Below, one piece after another: positions 48,408 through 58,096 of a stretch of 64,000 nt of DNA. A program made the translations under genes and the position numbers. The first letter of the stretch is position 1; the number at the start of each line of letters is the position of its first letter. The notes beneath the pieces were generated by a model. It saw only the letters and a list, made by a program, of their open reading frames with translations. It searched no databases and was not told where the DNA came from. This stretch comes from Oceanospirillales bacterium (lineage in GTDB: Bacteria; Pseudomonadota; Gammaproteobacteria; Pseudomonadales; Endozoicomonadaceae): contig SIHQ01000006.1 of assembly GCA_004762125.1 (NCBI GenBank), forward strand, positions 141,978 to 205,977, given 5' to 3'.

Positions 48408-49358
48408 ATGCTGATTGCACTGTTAGCCATTCTGGCCGGCTTTCTTATTCTTACCTGGAGTGCTGACCGCTTCGTCGCAGGAGCAGCGGCAACAGCCAGC
48501 AATATGAACATCTCTCCAATGCTGATCGGTTTGACTGTTGTCTCTATTGGAACATCAGCACCAGAAATACTGGTTTCATTAACCTCAGCTCTGCAGGGTT
48601 TCCCTGCACTGGCTGTTGGTAATGCCTTGGGTTCCAATATTGCCAACATAGGTTTGGTTCTGGGTGTCACCGCCCTTATTGCTCCACTGCCAGTCAAAGC
48701 CGCTCTGGCTAAACGGGAAATCCCTCTGCTATTGATTATCACGTTGGTAGCCGGAGCCTGCTTGCTGGATGGCGCTCTTACCGCTACTGATGGCATTATT
48801 CTTCTGACAGGTTTAGTGGCCACTCTGTGGTTAATGGTTCGCTGGCAGGGACAACATCCCGAAGAACCCTTAATTGATGATGACGACATCCCTGATATGC
48901 CTTCCGGAAAAGCTTGGTTCTTATTGATTTCAGGTTTATTGCTGTTACTGGGCAGCTCCCAACTATTGGTATGGGGCGCTACAGAGATAGCTCAAATGTT
49001 GGGTGTCAGTGATCTCATTATCGGCCTAACCATCGTTGCTATTGGTACTAGCCTTCCAGAGCTGGCCGCTTCAGTTACCAGCGCTTTGAAGGGACATCAC
49101 GATATTGCTTTGGGTAATGTTATTGGTTCCAATGTTTTCAACTTGCTGGCCGTACTGTCTGTGCCTGGACTGGTTGCACCGACCGTTCTGGAATCAGCCG
49201 TGGTAGTTCGGGATTATCCTGTAATGCTCGGCATGACGTTGTTAGTTGCACTTTTGTGCCTAGTTGGAAAAAAGCCAAGATCATTAAGTCGGTTAACTGG
49301 CATCCTTTTACTGACAATTTACGCTCTCTACAGCACCTGGCTGTTTATCACCCTGTAG
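48408..49358 (+). CDS. yrbG: Calcium/sodium (CaCA) antiporter YrbG
   Basis: Inner-membrane cation exchanger of the CaCA family, 316 aa, about ten helices in two inverted halves. The alpha-repeats are visible: GLTVVSIGTSAPEILVSLTSA with GNALGSNIANIGLV, and GLTIVAIGTSLPELAASVTSA with GNVIGSNVFNLLAV, both containing the ion-binding acidic residue. An acidic cytoplasmic loop (IDDDDIPD) lies between them. It is the first plus-strand gene of the LPS-export cluster, as in E. coli and pseudomonads. No clear ribosome site is seen. Confidence 0.93.
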   Translation: MLIALLAILAGFLILTWSADRFVAGAAATASNMNISPMLIGLTVVSIGTSAPEILVSLTSALQGFPALAVGNALGSNIANIGLVLGVTALIAPLPVKAALAKREIPLLLIITLVAGACLLDGALTATDGIILLTGLVATLWLMVRWQGQHPEEPLIDDDDIPDMPSGKAWFLLISGLLLLLGSSQLLVWGATEIAQMLGVSDLIIGLTIVAIGTSLPELAASVTSALKGHHDIALGNVIGSNVFNLLAVLSVPGLVAPTVLESAVVVRDYPVMLGMTLLVALLCLVGKKPRSLSRLTGILLLTIYALYSTWLFITL

Positions 49359-49462
49359 CCAGCAGGTATGGTAAATGAAACAATTTCTATGGTGATATGG
49401 AACCAGATACAGAATTCCGGTTCTAAGTACCTTGGGCATAACCTGACTGAAAGATATTAACA

Positions 49463-50434
49463 ATGACTGACGAACCATTCATTTCCATTGGTAAGCGCAC
49501 GATCCTGATGGAGCTGGAAGCAGTAAAAACACTGGTCGACAGAGTCGATGATTGTTTTGCCAAAGCCTGCCGAATCATGTTGGAATGCCGCGGACGTATC
49601 ATCGTCACAGGCATGGGTAAATCCGGCCATGTTGGTCGAAAGATTGCTGCTACATTAGCCAGTACTGGCACACCAGCCTTCTTTGTTCATCCGGGCGAAG
49701 CCAGCCATGGTGATATGGGCATGATGACTCGAGAAGATGTAGTTATCGCTCTTTCCAACTCAGGTGAAACGGCTGAAGTAGTCACCTTGCTACCACTACT
49801 GAAACGCTTGGGAATCCCTCTGGTCAGTCTGACCGGAAATCCTGATTCCACTCTGGCTAAAGAATCCGAAGCACATTTGAACGTTGGTGTTGAGAAAGAA
49901 GCCTGCCCACTGGATCTGGCCCCCACCTCCAGTACCACTACAGCACTGGTCATGGGCGATGCTCTGGCCGTCGCTCTATTGGAAACACGCGGTTTTACGG
50001 AAGAAGACTTCGCCTTCTCTCACCCAGGCGGTTCTCTTGGTAAACGCCTGCTGTTAAAAGTGAAAGATATCATGCATGCCGGTGAGCGAATTCCTGCCGT
50101 TATGGAAGGTACATCACTGGGCGATGCTCTAATGGAGGTCACCAGCAAAGGCCTGGGTATGACAGCTATTATTGATGAACAGCGTAAGGTCACAGGCATT
50201 TTTACCGATGGCGACCTGCGCCGCGCACTTGATCAAGGGGTCGACCCAAAAGCCACCTCTATTGAGGACGTTATGACAGCCCACTGCCAGACAATTACCC
50301 CTGACATACTTGCGGCAGAAGCTCTGAAAATAATGGACGACAGAAAAATCAACGCTCTGATCTGTGTTGATACCGAAGAAAAAGTAGTCGGTGCTATTAA
50401 TATGCACGATCTACTGAAGGCTGGTGTTGTTTAA
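49463..50434 (+). CDS. kdsD: D-arabinose 5-phosphate isomerase
   Basis: Interconverts ribulose 5-phosphate and arabinose 5-phosphate, the first step toward KDO of LPS, 323 aa. An N-terminal SIS domain (TGMGKSGHVGRKIAATLASTG, SNSGETAEVVTLLP, and the catalytic His region FSHPGGSLGKRLL) is followed by two CBS domains (IMHAGERIPAV and VMTAHCQTIT). Length and domains match KdsD. The next gene in related clusters, kdsC, is missing here. Confidence 0.95.
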   Translation: MTDEPFISIGKRTILMELEAVKTLVDRVDDCFAKACRIMLECRGRIIVTGMGKSGHVGRKIAATLASTGTPAFFVHPGEASHGDMGMMTREDVVIALSNSGETAEVVTLLPLLKRLGIPLVSLTGNPDSTLAKESEAHLNVGVEKEACPLDLAPTSSTTTALVMGDALAVALLETRGFTEEDFAFSHPGGSLGKRLLLKVKDIMHAGERIPAVMEGTSLGDALMEVTSKGLGMTAIIDEQRKVTGIFTDGDLRRALDQGVDPKATSIEDVMTAHCQTITPDILAAEALKIMDDRKINALICVDTEEKVVGAINMHDLLKAGVV

Positions 50435-50464
50435 GTCGATGATATTATGTGGATACTTATTTGA

Positions 50465-50551
50465 GTAGACGCATTTCAAGCAGATATGAGATCAGGCTGC
50501 TTCGCGCAGTCTGTGATCGAGCAGTACCAATCTCTTCTGGCATCGGTACCT
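50465..50551 (+). pseudogene. Possible remnant of the 3' end of kdsC
   Basis: The 211-bp gap between kdsD and lptC sits where kdsC (KDO-8-phosphate phosphatase) is normally found. In the frame from 50465 it encodes MRSGCFAQSVIEQYQSLLA, which loosely resembles the C-terminal end of KdsC (a Gly-rich turn, then a V-R-E-V-type helix). No HAD motif remains. The resemblance is weak and could be chance; the absence of kdsC itself is clear. Confidence 0.3.
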
Positions 50552-50645
50552 GACTGTTTAAATTTGATGATAGACTTATATAATTCTATCAAGTGGCTCA
50601 CTTTTTCATCACTGAGCTCGTGTATTTCCCGGAGCTATATTACGG

Positions 50646-51218
50646 ATGCCCAACCGGAACTCTTTACTTCTAGCCTTACTACTGCTGACATTGGTCAGTG
50701 CCGGTTACTGGTCTTATGACAGCGGTCTGAATATAGTTCTTCAGAAAAAAAACTCGACCATACGTAAGAATGCTGATTACTACCTGCTAAATGCAGATAT
50801 CACACAGTTTAATGCCAGCGGGCAATTGGATTACACGCTGAACGCCAACGCAATCACTCATTATCCTCATAATGACACCACGCTGGTGCAGTTGCCTCAT
50901 CTGGAAAACTTCGGTAATCCTGAAAAACGAGTAGTGGCCGACGCCCTTAACGGCAAGATGCTGCCGGGTAACCAGGATATAGAACTCTGGGATCAGGTCA
51001 TTCTGACAGCAACGGATAAAACGAATGACAAGCAGCAGCGTATGGATACCGATTTTCTAACCATACACTCTGAAAAGGCTCTGGCTGTTACTGACCGACC
51101 TGTTGTACTGACTACTTCAACAGGAACGACTCGTGCTATTGGCATGGAAGCGTTTTATCAGCAGGGACGGGTTAAATTGAAATCCAGAGTGCGGGGAAGC
51201 CACACTCCCCCTCAGTAA
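50646..51218 (+). CDS. lptC: LPS export protein LptC
   Basis: Bitopic inner-membrane component of the LPS export bridge, receiving LPS from LptB2FG and passing it to LptA, 190 aa. One N-terminal helix (LLLALLLLTLVSAGYWSY) precedes the periplasmic beta-jellyroll (ADYYLLNADITQFNASGQLDY). The length is typical. It stands before lptA with a 160-bp gap that contains an 11-bp-stem hairpin. Confidence 0.92.
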   Translation: MPNRNSLLLALLLLTLVSAGYWSYDSGLNIVLQKKNSTIRKNADYYLLNADITQFNASGQLDYTLNANAITHYPHNDTTLVQLPHLENFGNPEKRVVADALNGKMLPGNQDIELWDQVILTATDKTNDKQQRMDTDFLTIHSEKALAVTDRPVVLTTSTGTTRAIGMEAFYQQGRVKLKSRVRGSHTPPQ

Positions 51219-51231
51219 CATTTATTGAGAA

Positions 51232-51264
51232 AATCATTTCATTGCAGATGTCTATGAAATGATT
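51232..51264 (+). other. Intercistronic hairpin between lptC and lptA
   Basis: AATCATTTCAT (51232-51242) pairs with ATGAAATGATT (51254-51264), 11 bp with an 11-nt loop, 14 bp after lptC. The tail is ATTTGC, so termination would be partial at best; RNA processing or stability control is also possible. Confidence 0.45.
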
Positions 51265-51378
51265 ATTTGCACATAGCTGTTAAGGATCCAGTGAAAGGAG
51301 AATGAAACCTTTACTGTATATCCTGAATATATACAGGCTTATTGCCAGAGAATAACCCTATACGGTACTTAATTAAAA

Positions 51379-51879
51379 ATGACTAAACACCTGCTACTAA
51401 GCCTCTTTCTTCTTGTTCCAACAATGGCTTCAGCGCTGCCATCCGATCGGAATAAACCCATTGAGATCGAGTCAAACACAGCAGATATTGACAATAACAA
51501 GGGAATTTCCATCTATCTGGGTGACGTTGTCATGACCCAGGGCAGCACTCGAATTACCGGTGATAAAATTACTATTTACTCTGTAAACCAAGAAGTAAAT
51601 AAAGTCGTTGCTGAAGGCAAAAAAGAGCGTGCCTACTATGAAGAGCAACAAGCCAACAAGAAAGGTTTAATGCAAGCCTGGGGCCATACTATTGATTACA
51701 GTATCAAGGGTGACAAAGTTCACCTGTTAAAAAATGCTCAACTGAAACAACAGGGCGATGTATTCAAGGGTGAGCGCATCGATTATGACCTGAAGCTGCA
51801 AACGGTTAACGCCACAGGCGATAAGCAGAAAGGTCGTGTACAGATGGTTATTCAGCCCAAAACTGAAAAATCCAACTAA
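51379..51879 (+). CDS. lptA: LPS export protein LptA
   Basis: Periplasmic bridge protein that carries LPS from LptC to LptD, 166 aa. A signal peptide (HLLLSLFLLVPTMASA) is followed by the OstA/LptA beta-jellyroll: DRNKPIEIESNTADIDNN, YLGDVVMTQGSTRITGDKI, and ATGDKQKGRVQMVIQP at the end. The conserved neighbours lptC and lptB support it. Confidence 0.94.
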   Translation: MTKHLLLSLFLLVPTMASALPSDRNKPIEIESNTADIDNNKGISIYLGDVVMTQGSTRITGDKITIYSVNQEVNKVVAEGKKERAYYEEQQANKKGLMQAWGHTIDYSIKGDKVHLLKNAQLKQQGDVFKGERIDYDLKLQTVNATGDKQKGRVQMVIQPKTEKSN

Positions 51880-51966
51880 TCACAACATACCCTCGTTGTA
51901 CGAATTGATTCAGACCTGGAAAGCCATTAATTGCATACCAGGTCACAGGTAAAGGTTTTTTTCTGA

Positions 51967-52692
51967 ATGGCTACGCTCAAGGCAGAACATCTCAGCAAAA
52001 GCTATAAAAGCAGACAGGTTGTCAAAGACGTTTCTCTGTCAGTTGATAGTGGTCAGATCGTTGGCTTGTTAGGCCCTAACGGTGCCGGTAAAACCACCTG
52101 CTTTTACATGATCGTAGGACTGGTCAAGGCCGATGGTGGTCGTGTTAAGGTGAGCGGGCAGGATTTGACGCTGGAACCCATGCATGGGCGCGCCAGAGCA
52201 GGTATCGGCTACCTCCCTCAAGAGGTGTCCATATTCAGAAAACTGACTGTCACCGACAACCTATTGGCCATACTGGAAACCCGCAAGGATCTTTCCAAAA
52301 AGGAACGAGTACAAAAAGCAGCCTCCTTGCTTGAAGAATTTAACATTGGTCATATTCGTTCTAATCTCGGTATGAGTCTTTCTGGCGGCGAGAAGCGTCG
52401 TGTAGAGATTGCCAGAGCTCTATGTACCGATCCAAAATTTATTCTTTTGGACGAACCTTTTGCTGGTGTTGACCCTATCTCCGTTGGTGATATCAAGGAC
52501 ATCATCACTCATCTAAAGAAACGCGACATTGGAGTTCTAATTACTGACCACAATGTTCGGGAAACTCTGGATATCTGTGAAAAGGCGTACATTGTCAGTG
52601 AAGGCACGATCATTGCCGAGGGTGATAGTCAGACAGTACTGGCTAACCAAAAAGTACGCGATGTATACCTGGGTCACCAGTTTAGCCTCTAA
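51967..52692 (+). CDS. lptB: LPS export ABC transporter ATPase LptB
   Basis: Cytoplasmic ATPase driving LPS extraction by LptFG, 241 aa. Walker [16 protein letters not shown]-loop [17 protein letters not shown], signature [15 protein letters not shown], Walker [15 protein letters not shown], and [13 protein letters not shown] are all LptB-typical. It ends with YLGHQFSL and is followed by a hairpin at 52711-52732. Confidence 0.97.
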   Translation: MATLKAEHLSKSYKSRQVVKDVSLSVDSGQIVGLLGPNGAGKTTCFYMIVGLVKADGGRVKVSGQDLTLEPMHGRARAGIGYLPQEVSIFRKLTVTDNLLAILETRKDLSKKERVQKAASLLEEFNIGHIRSNLGMSLSGGEKRRVEIARALCTDPKFILLDEPFAGVDPISVGDIKDIITHLKKRDIGVLITDHNVRETLDICEKAYIVSEGTIIAEGDSQTVLANQKVRDVYLGHQFSL

Positions 52693-52710
52693 CATTATTT
52701 ACCACTATTC

Positions 52711-52732
52711 AGCCTGCCATTTCTAGCAGGCT
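52711..52732 (+). terminator. Hairpin downstream of lptB
   Basis: AGCCTGC (52711-52717) with GCAGGCT (52726-52732), 8-nt loop, 19 bp after lptB, with a T-tract a few bases later. It may attenuate read-through into rpoN, which has a 236-bp upstream region of its own. Confidence 0.5.
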
Positions 52733-52928
52733 CTACCAAATTTTTCCACTGAACCTCAAGACTTTCCCCCGACTGGCAGTTGTGATTAAATCCGAATGAC
52801 ACTGAACCCAGCCTCATCAGAATAATGAGCAACACAGAGGAGCGGATTCCTGCAGCGCTCGTAAAAAAACGAAGCCGCAGCGAATTGTCTTCAGTGTAAA
52901 ATCCAAGTGAAGGTATACGGTTGTTCTT

Positions 52929-54383
52929 ATGAAGCCATCCCTACAGCTAAAAATGGGCCAGCAGCTGACCATGACGCCTCAGCTGCAACAGGCCATCAGG
53001 CTTCTACAGCTGTCAACTCTGGATCTTCAGCACGAAATTCAGGAAGCACTGGAATCCAATCCAATGCTGGAACCGGATGAGAACGTCCGAGAGGAACACT
53101 CGAAAAACGCTGAAGGCGAGCACCCTACTGACTTCAGTGAACGCCAGGAAGCACCGGCAGAGCCAGAACAGAGCGAATGGGCTGAAAATATTCCAAATGA
53201 CCTTCCCATTGATTCAGGCTGGGATGAAGTTTATTCCAGTCTACCTGCCAGCAGTGACGACGAGTATGATCCATTAGCTCGTTCACACAGTTCAGAATCG
53301 CTTCAGGATTATTTGCAGTGGCAACTGGACCTGGCTCCTATGTCAGATCGCGATCGCATATTGGGATTAGCTCTGATCGAAGCAACGAACAATGACGGTT
53401 ACCTCAACTCTCTTCTTGATGAAATTTACCAGTCCCTGGCTACACAACTCGAAGAACTCGATCTGGATGAGCTGCTGGTTATTAAGCACAGAATACAACA
53501 ATTTGACCCTGTCGGCTGTGCCAGTGAAAATCTGCAGGACTGCTTGCAAGTTCAGCTGGCACAGTTACCGGAAGACACTCATTTTTTGCGTGAAGCCAAG
53601 TTAATTCTAAATAACTACCTCGCAGCTCTCGGTAGCCGTGATTATTCGCAAATTATGCGACGGGCACGCCTTAAAGAGCACCAACTGAAAGAAGCGCTTT
53701 CTTTAATTCAGGGGCTCAACCCCAAACCAGGGGCAGACATAGGTCAGAGCGAAACCGAATACGTAACGCCGGATATTTCTGTAAAAAAATCCAGGGAACG
53801 CTGGGTTGTAGAATTAAACTCGGAATCTTTGCCAAAAATTCGCATCAATAACGGCTATGCTTCATTGATTCAACGGGCCAACAACAGTCGCGACAATGTC
53901 TTCATGAAAAACCAGCTGCAAGAAGCTCGCTGGTTTATGAAAAACATACAAAGTCGCAATGACACTCTTCTGAAGGTAGCCAGCAAAATCGTAGAGTTTC
54001 AGCAGGGCTTTCTCGAACAGGGCGAAGAGGCTATGAAGCCTTTGATACTGGCTGATATTGCACAGGCCGTAGAGATGCATGAATCGACTATTTCACGAGT
54101 CACTACTCAGAAATACATGCACACGCCAAGAGGTGTTTTTGAACTGAAGTATTTCTTCTCCAGCCATGTTAATACTGACTCTGGTGGAGAGTGTTCCTCT
54201 ACAGCCATCAAAGCCCTGATCAAAAAACTGGTATTGGAAGAGAACACGAAAAAACCATTAAGTGATAACAAAATTGCCGCTTTTCTCGATGAACAGGGAA
54301 TCAAGGTTGCCCGCAGAACCATCGCAAAATATCGGGAAGCACTGAACATTCCTCCGTCTAACGAGCGGAAGCAACTTATCTAG
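52929..54383 (+). CDS. rpoN: RNA polymerase sigma-54 factor
   Basis: Alternative sigma factor for nitrogen metabolism and other enhancer-dependent genes, 484 aa. Region I is Gln/Leu-rich ([20 protein letters not shown]), region II acidic, then the core-binding domain, HTH, and the RpoN box [11 protein letters not shown] near the C-terminus. All parts are intact. It is followed by hpf, ptsN, rapZ and npr, the conserved nitrogen-PTS cluster. Confidence 0.97.
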   Translation: MKPSLQLKMGQQLTMTPQLQQAIRLLQLSTLDLQHEIQEALESNPMLEPDENVREEHSKNAEGEHPTDFSERQEAPAEPEQSEWAENIPNDLPIDSGWDEVYSSLPASSDDEYDPLARSHSSESLQDYLQWQLDLAPMSDRDRILGLALIEATNNDGYLNSLLDEIYQSLATQLEELDLDELLVIKHRIQQFDPVGCASENLQDCLQVQLAQLPEDTHFLREAKLILNNYLAALGSRDYSQIMRRARLKEHQLKEALSLIQGLNPKPGADIGQSETEYVTPDISVKKSRERWVVELNSESLPKIRINNGYASLIQRANNSRDNVFMKNQLQEARWFMKNIQSRNDTLLKVASKIVEFQQGFLEQGEEAMKPLILADIAQAVEMHESTISRVTTQKYMHTPRGVFELKYFFSSHVNTDSGGECSSTAIKALIKKLVLEENTKKPLSDNKIAAFLDEQGIKVARRTIAKYREALNIPPSNERKQLI

Positions 54384-54466
54384 CTATTTATACCACAAAA
54401 GTCACCTGATATTTTTTGCTTCAGGACAGAGCTAAGTGGCCATGACAGTGGTAAACTTTCAATCGA

Positions 54467-54513
54467 ACCTGTTCAGACGATCCCGGGAACAGGTCAACGT
54501 CGAGAATCGGGAT
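54467..54513 (+). promoter_or_regulatory. Candidate pseudoknot in the hpf 5' region
   Basis: ACCTGTTC (54467-54474) pairs with GAACAGGT (54487-54494). The 12-nt loop contains ATCCCG (54480-54485), which is complementary to CGGGAT (54508-54513) just ahead of the hpf ribosome site (AGGAG, 54519-54523). Together they could form an H-type pseudoknot or two alternative hairpins affecting hpf translation. Seen by base-pairing only. Confidence 0.4.
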
Positions 54514-54530
54514 TAGCAGGAGAGCGTTAC

Positions 54531-54842
54531 ATGCAAGTCAACATCAGTGGACATCATGTAGAAGTGACTGATTCAATGAGAGATTACGTCACCAAAAAAC
54601 TCGACCGCATTGCAGCTCATTTTGACAACATAACCAATGTCCAGGTCACCCTGAGCGTTGAAAAACTGCAAAAGAAGGTGGAAGCGAGTCTACACGTGCG
54701 AGGAGCTGATATTAATGCTGCCGCCGAGTCCGAAGACATGTACGCTGCCATCGACAATATGTCCGACAAGCTTGATCGGCAATTGGTTAAACACAAGGAA
54801 AAGGCCCTTAATCGTGCTCAGGGTGCCCCCGGCCATCTGTAG
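54531..54842 (+). CDS. hpf: Ribosome hibernation promoting factor
   Basis: Short HPF/YfiA-type factor that binds the 30S subunit in stationary phase and promotes 100S ribosome dimers, 103 aa. NISGHHVEVTDSMRDYVTKKL and the DMYAAIDNMSDKLDRQL segment are family motifs. The short form lacks the C-terminal dimerisation domain of long HPF. Its place after rpoN is conserved. AGGAG at 54519-54523 gives a good ribosome site. Confidence 0.95.
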   Translation: MQVNISGHHVEVTDSMRDYVTKKLDRIAAHFDNITNVQVTLSVEKLQKKVEASLHVRGADINAAAESEDMYAAIDNMSDKLDRQLVKHKEKALNRAQGAPGHL

Positions 54843-54857
54843 CTCACTCATCGCTGT

Positions 54858-55310
54858 ATGATTATTGAAAACGTACTTACCCCTGAGCGTATCCTCTGTG
54901 ATGCTCAGGGGGCCAGTAAAAAGAAAGTCCTGGAAGTCATTGCCGAGAATATCAGTCGGCATGTTCCTGCCATCAATGGCAAGGATTTATTCAACAGCCT
55001 CGTATCTCGCGAGAAGCTGGGAACTACTGGACTTGGATCTGGCATTGCACTGCCTCACTGCCGTATCAAAGCGTGCCAGGAACCGACAGGTTTTCTGGTA
55101 AGACTGGCTGAGCCTGTGAATTACGACTCTGTGGACAAGCAGCCAGTCGATCTTCTGTTCGCTCTCGTCGTACCTGAAGAAAATACTCAGGAGCATCTTA
55201 CGATACTGCAGGCTCTTGCAGAACGGTTTCAATCCACCGAATTATTGGCAGAACTACGCTCTGCTGAATCCCCTCAAAAGCTTTTTGAACTGATCACTGC
55301 TCCGGTTTGA
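54858..55310 (+). CDS. ptsN: Nitrogen-PTS EIIA protein
   Basis: EIIA-Ntr phosphoacceptor of the nitrogen PTS, regulating potassium and nitrogen responses by its phosphorylation state, 150 aa. The phosphorylated histidine is His67 in GSGIALPHCRIKAC. The PTS-EIIA type-2 fold is complete (LLFALVVPEENTQEHLTIL). It is 15 bp after hpf. A short hairpin (55300-55306 with 55316-55322) spans its stop codon. Confidence 0.96.
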   Translation: MIIENVLTPERILCDAQGASKKKVLEVIAENISRHVPAINGKDLFNSLVSREKLGTTGLGSGIALPHCRIKACQEPTGFLVRLAEPVNYDSVDKQPVDLLFALVVPEENTQEHLTILQALAERFQSTELLAELRSAESPQKLFELITAPV

Positions 55311-55558
55311 TTTATACCGGAGTCGTCCTTACTCCTCGCCATTGTTTTCAAAACTGCTTCAGAACAGACTGCCACCTGGCCAGTTATTGAGACTGGCTTT
55401 AAAAATGAATAGAAACCTGCCGAGCTATTACCTATGCTTGAAACTATTCGCTAAAGAATAAAGAGCAGTTGGTTTTAATCTCATTTGGTTTTGATAGACT
55501 TGCCGCCATTCAAAATCCATCGAGACCGCATAGCCCAACCGTGGGAAGCAAATACACC

Positions 55559-56416
55559 ATGAAGTTGATTATCATCAGCGGACGCTCTGGCTCCGGTAAA
55601 AGTTCTGCTTTGCACGCACTGGAAGATGAGGGTTTCTACTGTGTAGATAACCTGCCAGCCAGTATGCTCAAAGACTTGCCTGTCAGCCTCAAATCAGGCA
55701 GCGATGAACCCCCTAAAATGGCAGTCAGTATCGATGTCAGAAATGTACCTGGTTCGCTTGAGCATTTCCCATCGCTCTTGGCCAACCTGAAAGATCAGGG
55801 CATTAACTGCCAGGTAGTCTTCCTTGACGCCGACAGTAATACGCTCATGAAGCGTTACAGCTCCACTCGTAGAAAGCATCCGCTGAGTAATGATACGACG
55901 TCACTGACTGAAGCGATCAATCTGGAGAAGCAGTTACTGTCTCCGCTGGCAGAAGAAGCCGATATCCGCATCGATACATCGCCACTTTCTGTCCATGATA
56001 TTCGCCAGCAGATCTGCCAACGTATTTGTGGTGAAGCCGGAAAATCCATGACCCTGATGATTCAGTCTTTCGGCTTTAAACACGGAACACCGACCGATGC
56101 TGATTTCATCTTTGATGTTCGTTGTCTTCCTAATCCGTTCTGGGTGGAATCCCTGAGACCCTATAATGGTCTTGAACAACCTGTTCAGGATTTTCTGTCA
56201 GCAGAAACAGAAGTTAACGACATGCTGGATGACTTGAAAAACTTTTCTCAAAAGTGGGTTCCTCGCTTTGAATCTGGCCAGCGCAGCTATCTAACCATCG
56301 CCATTGGCTGCACCGGTGGACAGCATCGTTCTGTTTTTATCAGTGAACACCTCGGGCAGTGGCTGAAAGAGCGTTTTGAGCGAGTACAAGTGCGACATAG
56401 GGAGCTATCCAGGTAA
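55559..56416 (+). CDS. rapZ: RNase adapter protein RapZ
   Basis: P-loop nucleotide-binding protein that in enterobacteria presents the GlmZ small RNA to RNase E, setting glucosamine-6-phosphate levels, 285 aa. ATG 55559 (preceded by GGGAA) opens MKLIIISGRSGSGKSS with Walker A at residues 8-15; the reading frame extends 30 codons upstream without a better start. GCTGGQHRSVF is in the C-terminal RNA-binding domain. It overlaps npr by one base (TAATG). Confidence 0.95.
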   Translation: MKLIIISGRSGSGKSSALHALEDEGFYCVDNLPASMLKDLPVSLKSGSDEPPKMAVSIDVRNVPGSLEHFPSLLANLKDQGINCQVVFLDADSNTLMKRYSSTRRKHPLSNDTTSLTEAINLEKQLLSPLAEEADIRIDTSPLSVHDIRQQICQRICGEAGKSMTLMIQSFGFKHGTPTDADFIFDVRCLPNPFWVESLRPYNGLEQPVQDFLSAETEVNDMLDDLKNFSQKWVPRFESGQRSYLTIAIGCTGGQHRSVFISEHLGQWLKERFERVQVRHRELSR

Positions 56417-56685
56417 TGGTTCAAAAAGAAATTACAATTATCAATAAACTAGGGCTTCATGCACGAGCCGCTTCCAAGTTTGTTTCTACCACCTCATCCT
56501 ATACCTGCCAGGTAAAGGTCAGTTTCAATGGTAGGGAAGTTGACGGAAAAAGCATCATGGCTGTTATGATGCTGGCAGCTGGCAAAGGCTCGGTACTGGT
56601 TTTGACCTTCAGTGGCAGTGATGAGCAGACGGCCTGTGACGCCCTCTGTGCACTGATCAATAATTATTTTGATGAAGGTGAGTAA
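56416..56685 (+). CDS. ptsO: Nitrogen-PTS phosphocarrier NPr
   Basis: HPr-like carrier that passes phosphate from EI-Ntr (PtsP) to PtsN, 89 aa. The active histidine is His15 in KLGLHARAAS, and VDGKSIMAVMMLAAGKGS follows. Typical length. The start overlaps the rapZ stop, so translation is coupled. Also called npr. Confidence 0.95.
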   Translation: MVQKEITIINKLGLHARAASKFVSTTSSYTCQVKVSFNGREVDGKSIMAVMMLAAGKGSVLVLTFSGSDEQTACDALCALINNYFDEGE

Positions 56686-56712
56686 CCTCTTCTCTAACCC
56701 GGTGTGAGTCCT

Positions 56713-58071
56713 ATGGTTCAGCAACTGCAACTGAGCATTGGCGACAAAGAGCTACGAAAGCTGACCGAATCTCTTGAGCACGGGGTGTCCCCCGAGCTCA
56801 GACGCATGCTGAACACCCTTCCAGCTCCCGATGCAGCTCACCTGCTGGAATCATCTCCCCCCAAACTCCGGAGCCTTCTCTGGCGCCTGATCGACCGGGA
56901 GATCGAGGGTGACGTCTTGCAAGAACTCAGCGATGAAGTTCGCCAGTTCTTTCTGGATCAGATGAATATCGCCGAACTTAAAGCGATTACCGAAGGTCAG
57001 GATGTTGATGACATTGCTGACCTTCTACAGCAACTACCGGATACGATTACCCGCAAAGTCCTGGACTCCATGGACTGGCAAGATCGTCAGCGGGTTGAAG
57101 ATGTTCTCTCCTATCCGGAAGATACTGCTGGCGGGTTAATGAATACGGACGTCATTACCGTTCGCCCCAGTAACACTGTAGATGTGGTTCTGCGCTATTT
57201 AAGGCGTCATCAGGATATTCCTGATACCACTGACAGCCTGTTTGTCGTTAACCGGCACGATCAATACATCGGTTCATTACCGCTGACTGTTTTATTAACA
57301 ACTGATCCGGCGGCCACCGTGTATGAAGTGATGCAATCGGGTCTAGAAGCTATTCCTGCCGATATGGAAGACGGCCAGGTAGCTCTGAGATTTGAGCGAG
57401 AAGATCTGATTTCAGCACCGGTTATTTCTGAAAGCGGGCACCTGCTTGGTCGTATCACAATCGACGATGTAGTTGATGTTATCCGTGAAGAAGCCGAGCA
57501 CTCAATGATGAGCATGGCGGGTCTCGATGATGATATGGATACTTTTGCTCCCGCCTTAAAAACAGCCCGCCGTCGTGCAGTATGGCTTGGTATCAATCTG
57601 ATCACTGCTTTTATTGCAGCTTCTGTCATCGGTATGTTTCAGGCCACTATCGATAAAGTCGTTGCTCTTGCAGTGCTCATGCCTATCGTTGCTGGTATGG
57701 GAGGCAATGCTGGTGGACAAGCGTTAACTCTGGTTATTCGAGGCATGGCTCTTGGTCAGATCAGCAGTACCAACCTTCGTTGGCTATTAAGCAGAGAATT
57801 GATCTCAGGTTTTCTGAATGGCTTATTATGGGCATTTTGTGTTGCTGTGATTGCCTACCTCTGGTTCCACGACCCGATTATATCATTTGTCATCGCCGGC
57901 GCTATGGTGATCAACCTGACCGTGGCAGTTATGGCCGGAGCCACACTGCCAGTCATTCTTAAATCCTTTAATATCGATCCGGCACTGGCAGGAACTATTA
58001 TTCTTACCACCGTATCCGACGTTATAGGTTTTCTGTCCTTCCTTGGACTCGCCAGCATCTTCTACGGTTAA
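56713..58071 (+). CDS. mgtE: Magnesium transporter MgtE
   Basis: Mg2+ channel of the MgtE family, 452 aa from ATG 56713 (a GTG at 56704 is also in frame). Order: N-terminal superhelical domain (LQELSDEVRQFFLDQM), paired CBS domains (GLMNTDVITVRPSN, TDPAATVYEVM), plug helix and five membrane helices with the pore motif PIVAGMGGNAGGQALTL. It follows ptsO by 27 bp; there is no room for a magnesium riboswitch, so regulation is probably by the protein's own gating. Confidence 0.95.
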   Translation: MVQQLQLSIGDKELRKLTESLEHGVSPELRRMLNTLPAPDAAHLLESSPPKLRSLLWRLIDREIEGDVLQELSDEVRQFFLDQMNIAELKAITEGQDVDDIADLLQQLPDTITRKVLDSMDWQDRQRVEDVLSYPEDTAGGLMNTDVITVRPSNTVDVVLRYLRRHQDIPDTTDSLFVVNRHDQYIGSLPLTVLLTTDPAATVYEVMQSGLEAIPADMEDGQVALRFEREDLISAPVISESGHLLGRITIDDVVDVIREEAEHSMMSMAGLDDDMDTFAPALKTARRRAVWLGINLITAFIAASVIGMFQATIDKVVALAVLMPIVAGMGGNAGGQALTLVIRGMALGQISSTNLRWLLSRELISGFLNGLLWAFCVAVIAYLWFHDPIISFVIAGAMVINLTVAVMAGATLPVILKSFNIDPALAGTIILTTVSDVIGFLSFLGLASIFYG

Positions 58072-58076
58072 ATTCC

Positions 58077-58096
58077 GGCCGGCTTACTCACCGGCC
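58077..58096. terminator. Hairpin at the mgtE / pmbA convergent junction
   Basis: GGCCGG (58077-58082) with CCGGCC (58091-58096), 8-nt loop, in the 12-bp gap and the last codons of pmbA. No T-run; its terminator role is uncertain. Confidence 0.4.

Noticed and set aside
56686..56712. Possible magnesium riboswitch before mgtE
   Set aside because: The gap to ptsO is only 27 bp, too short for an M-box.
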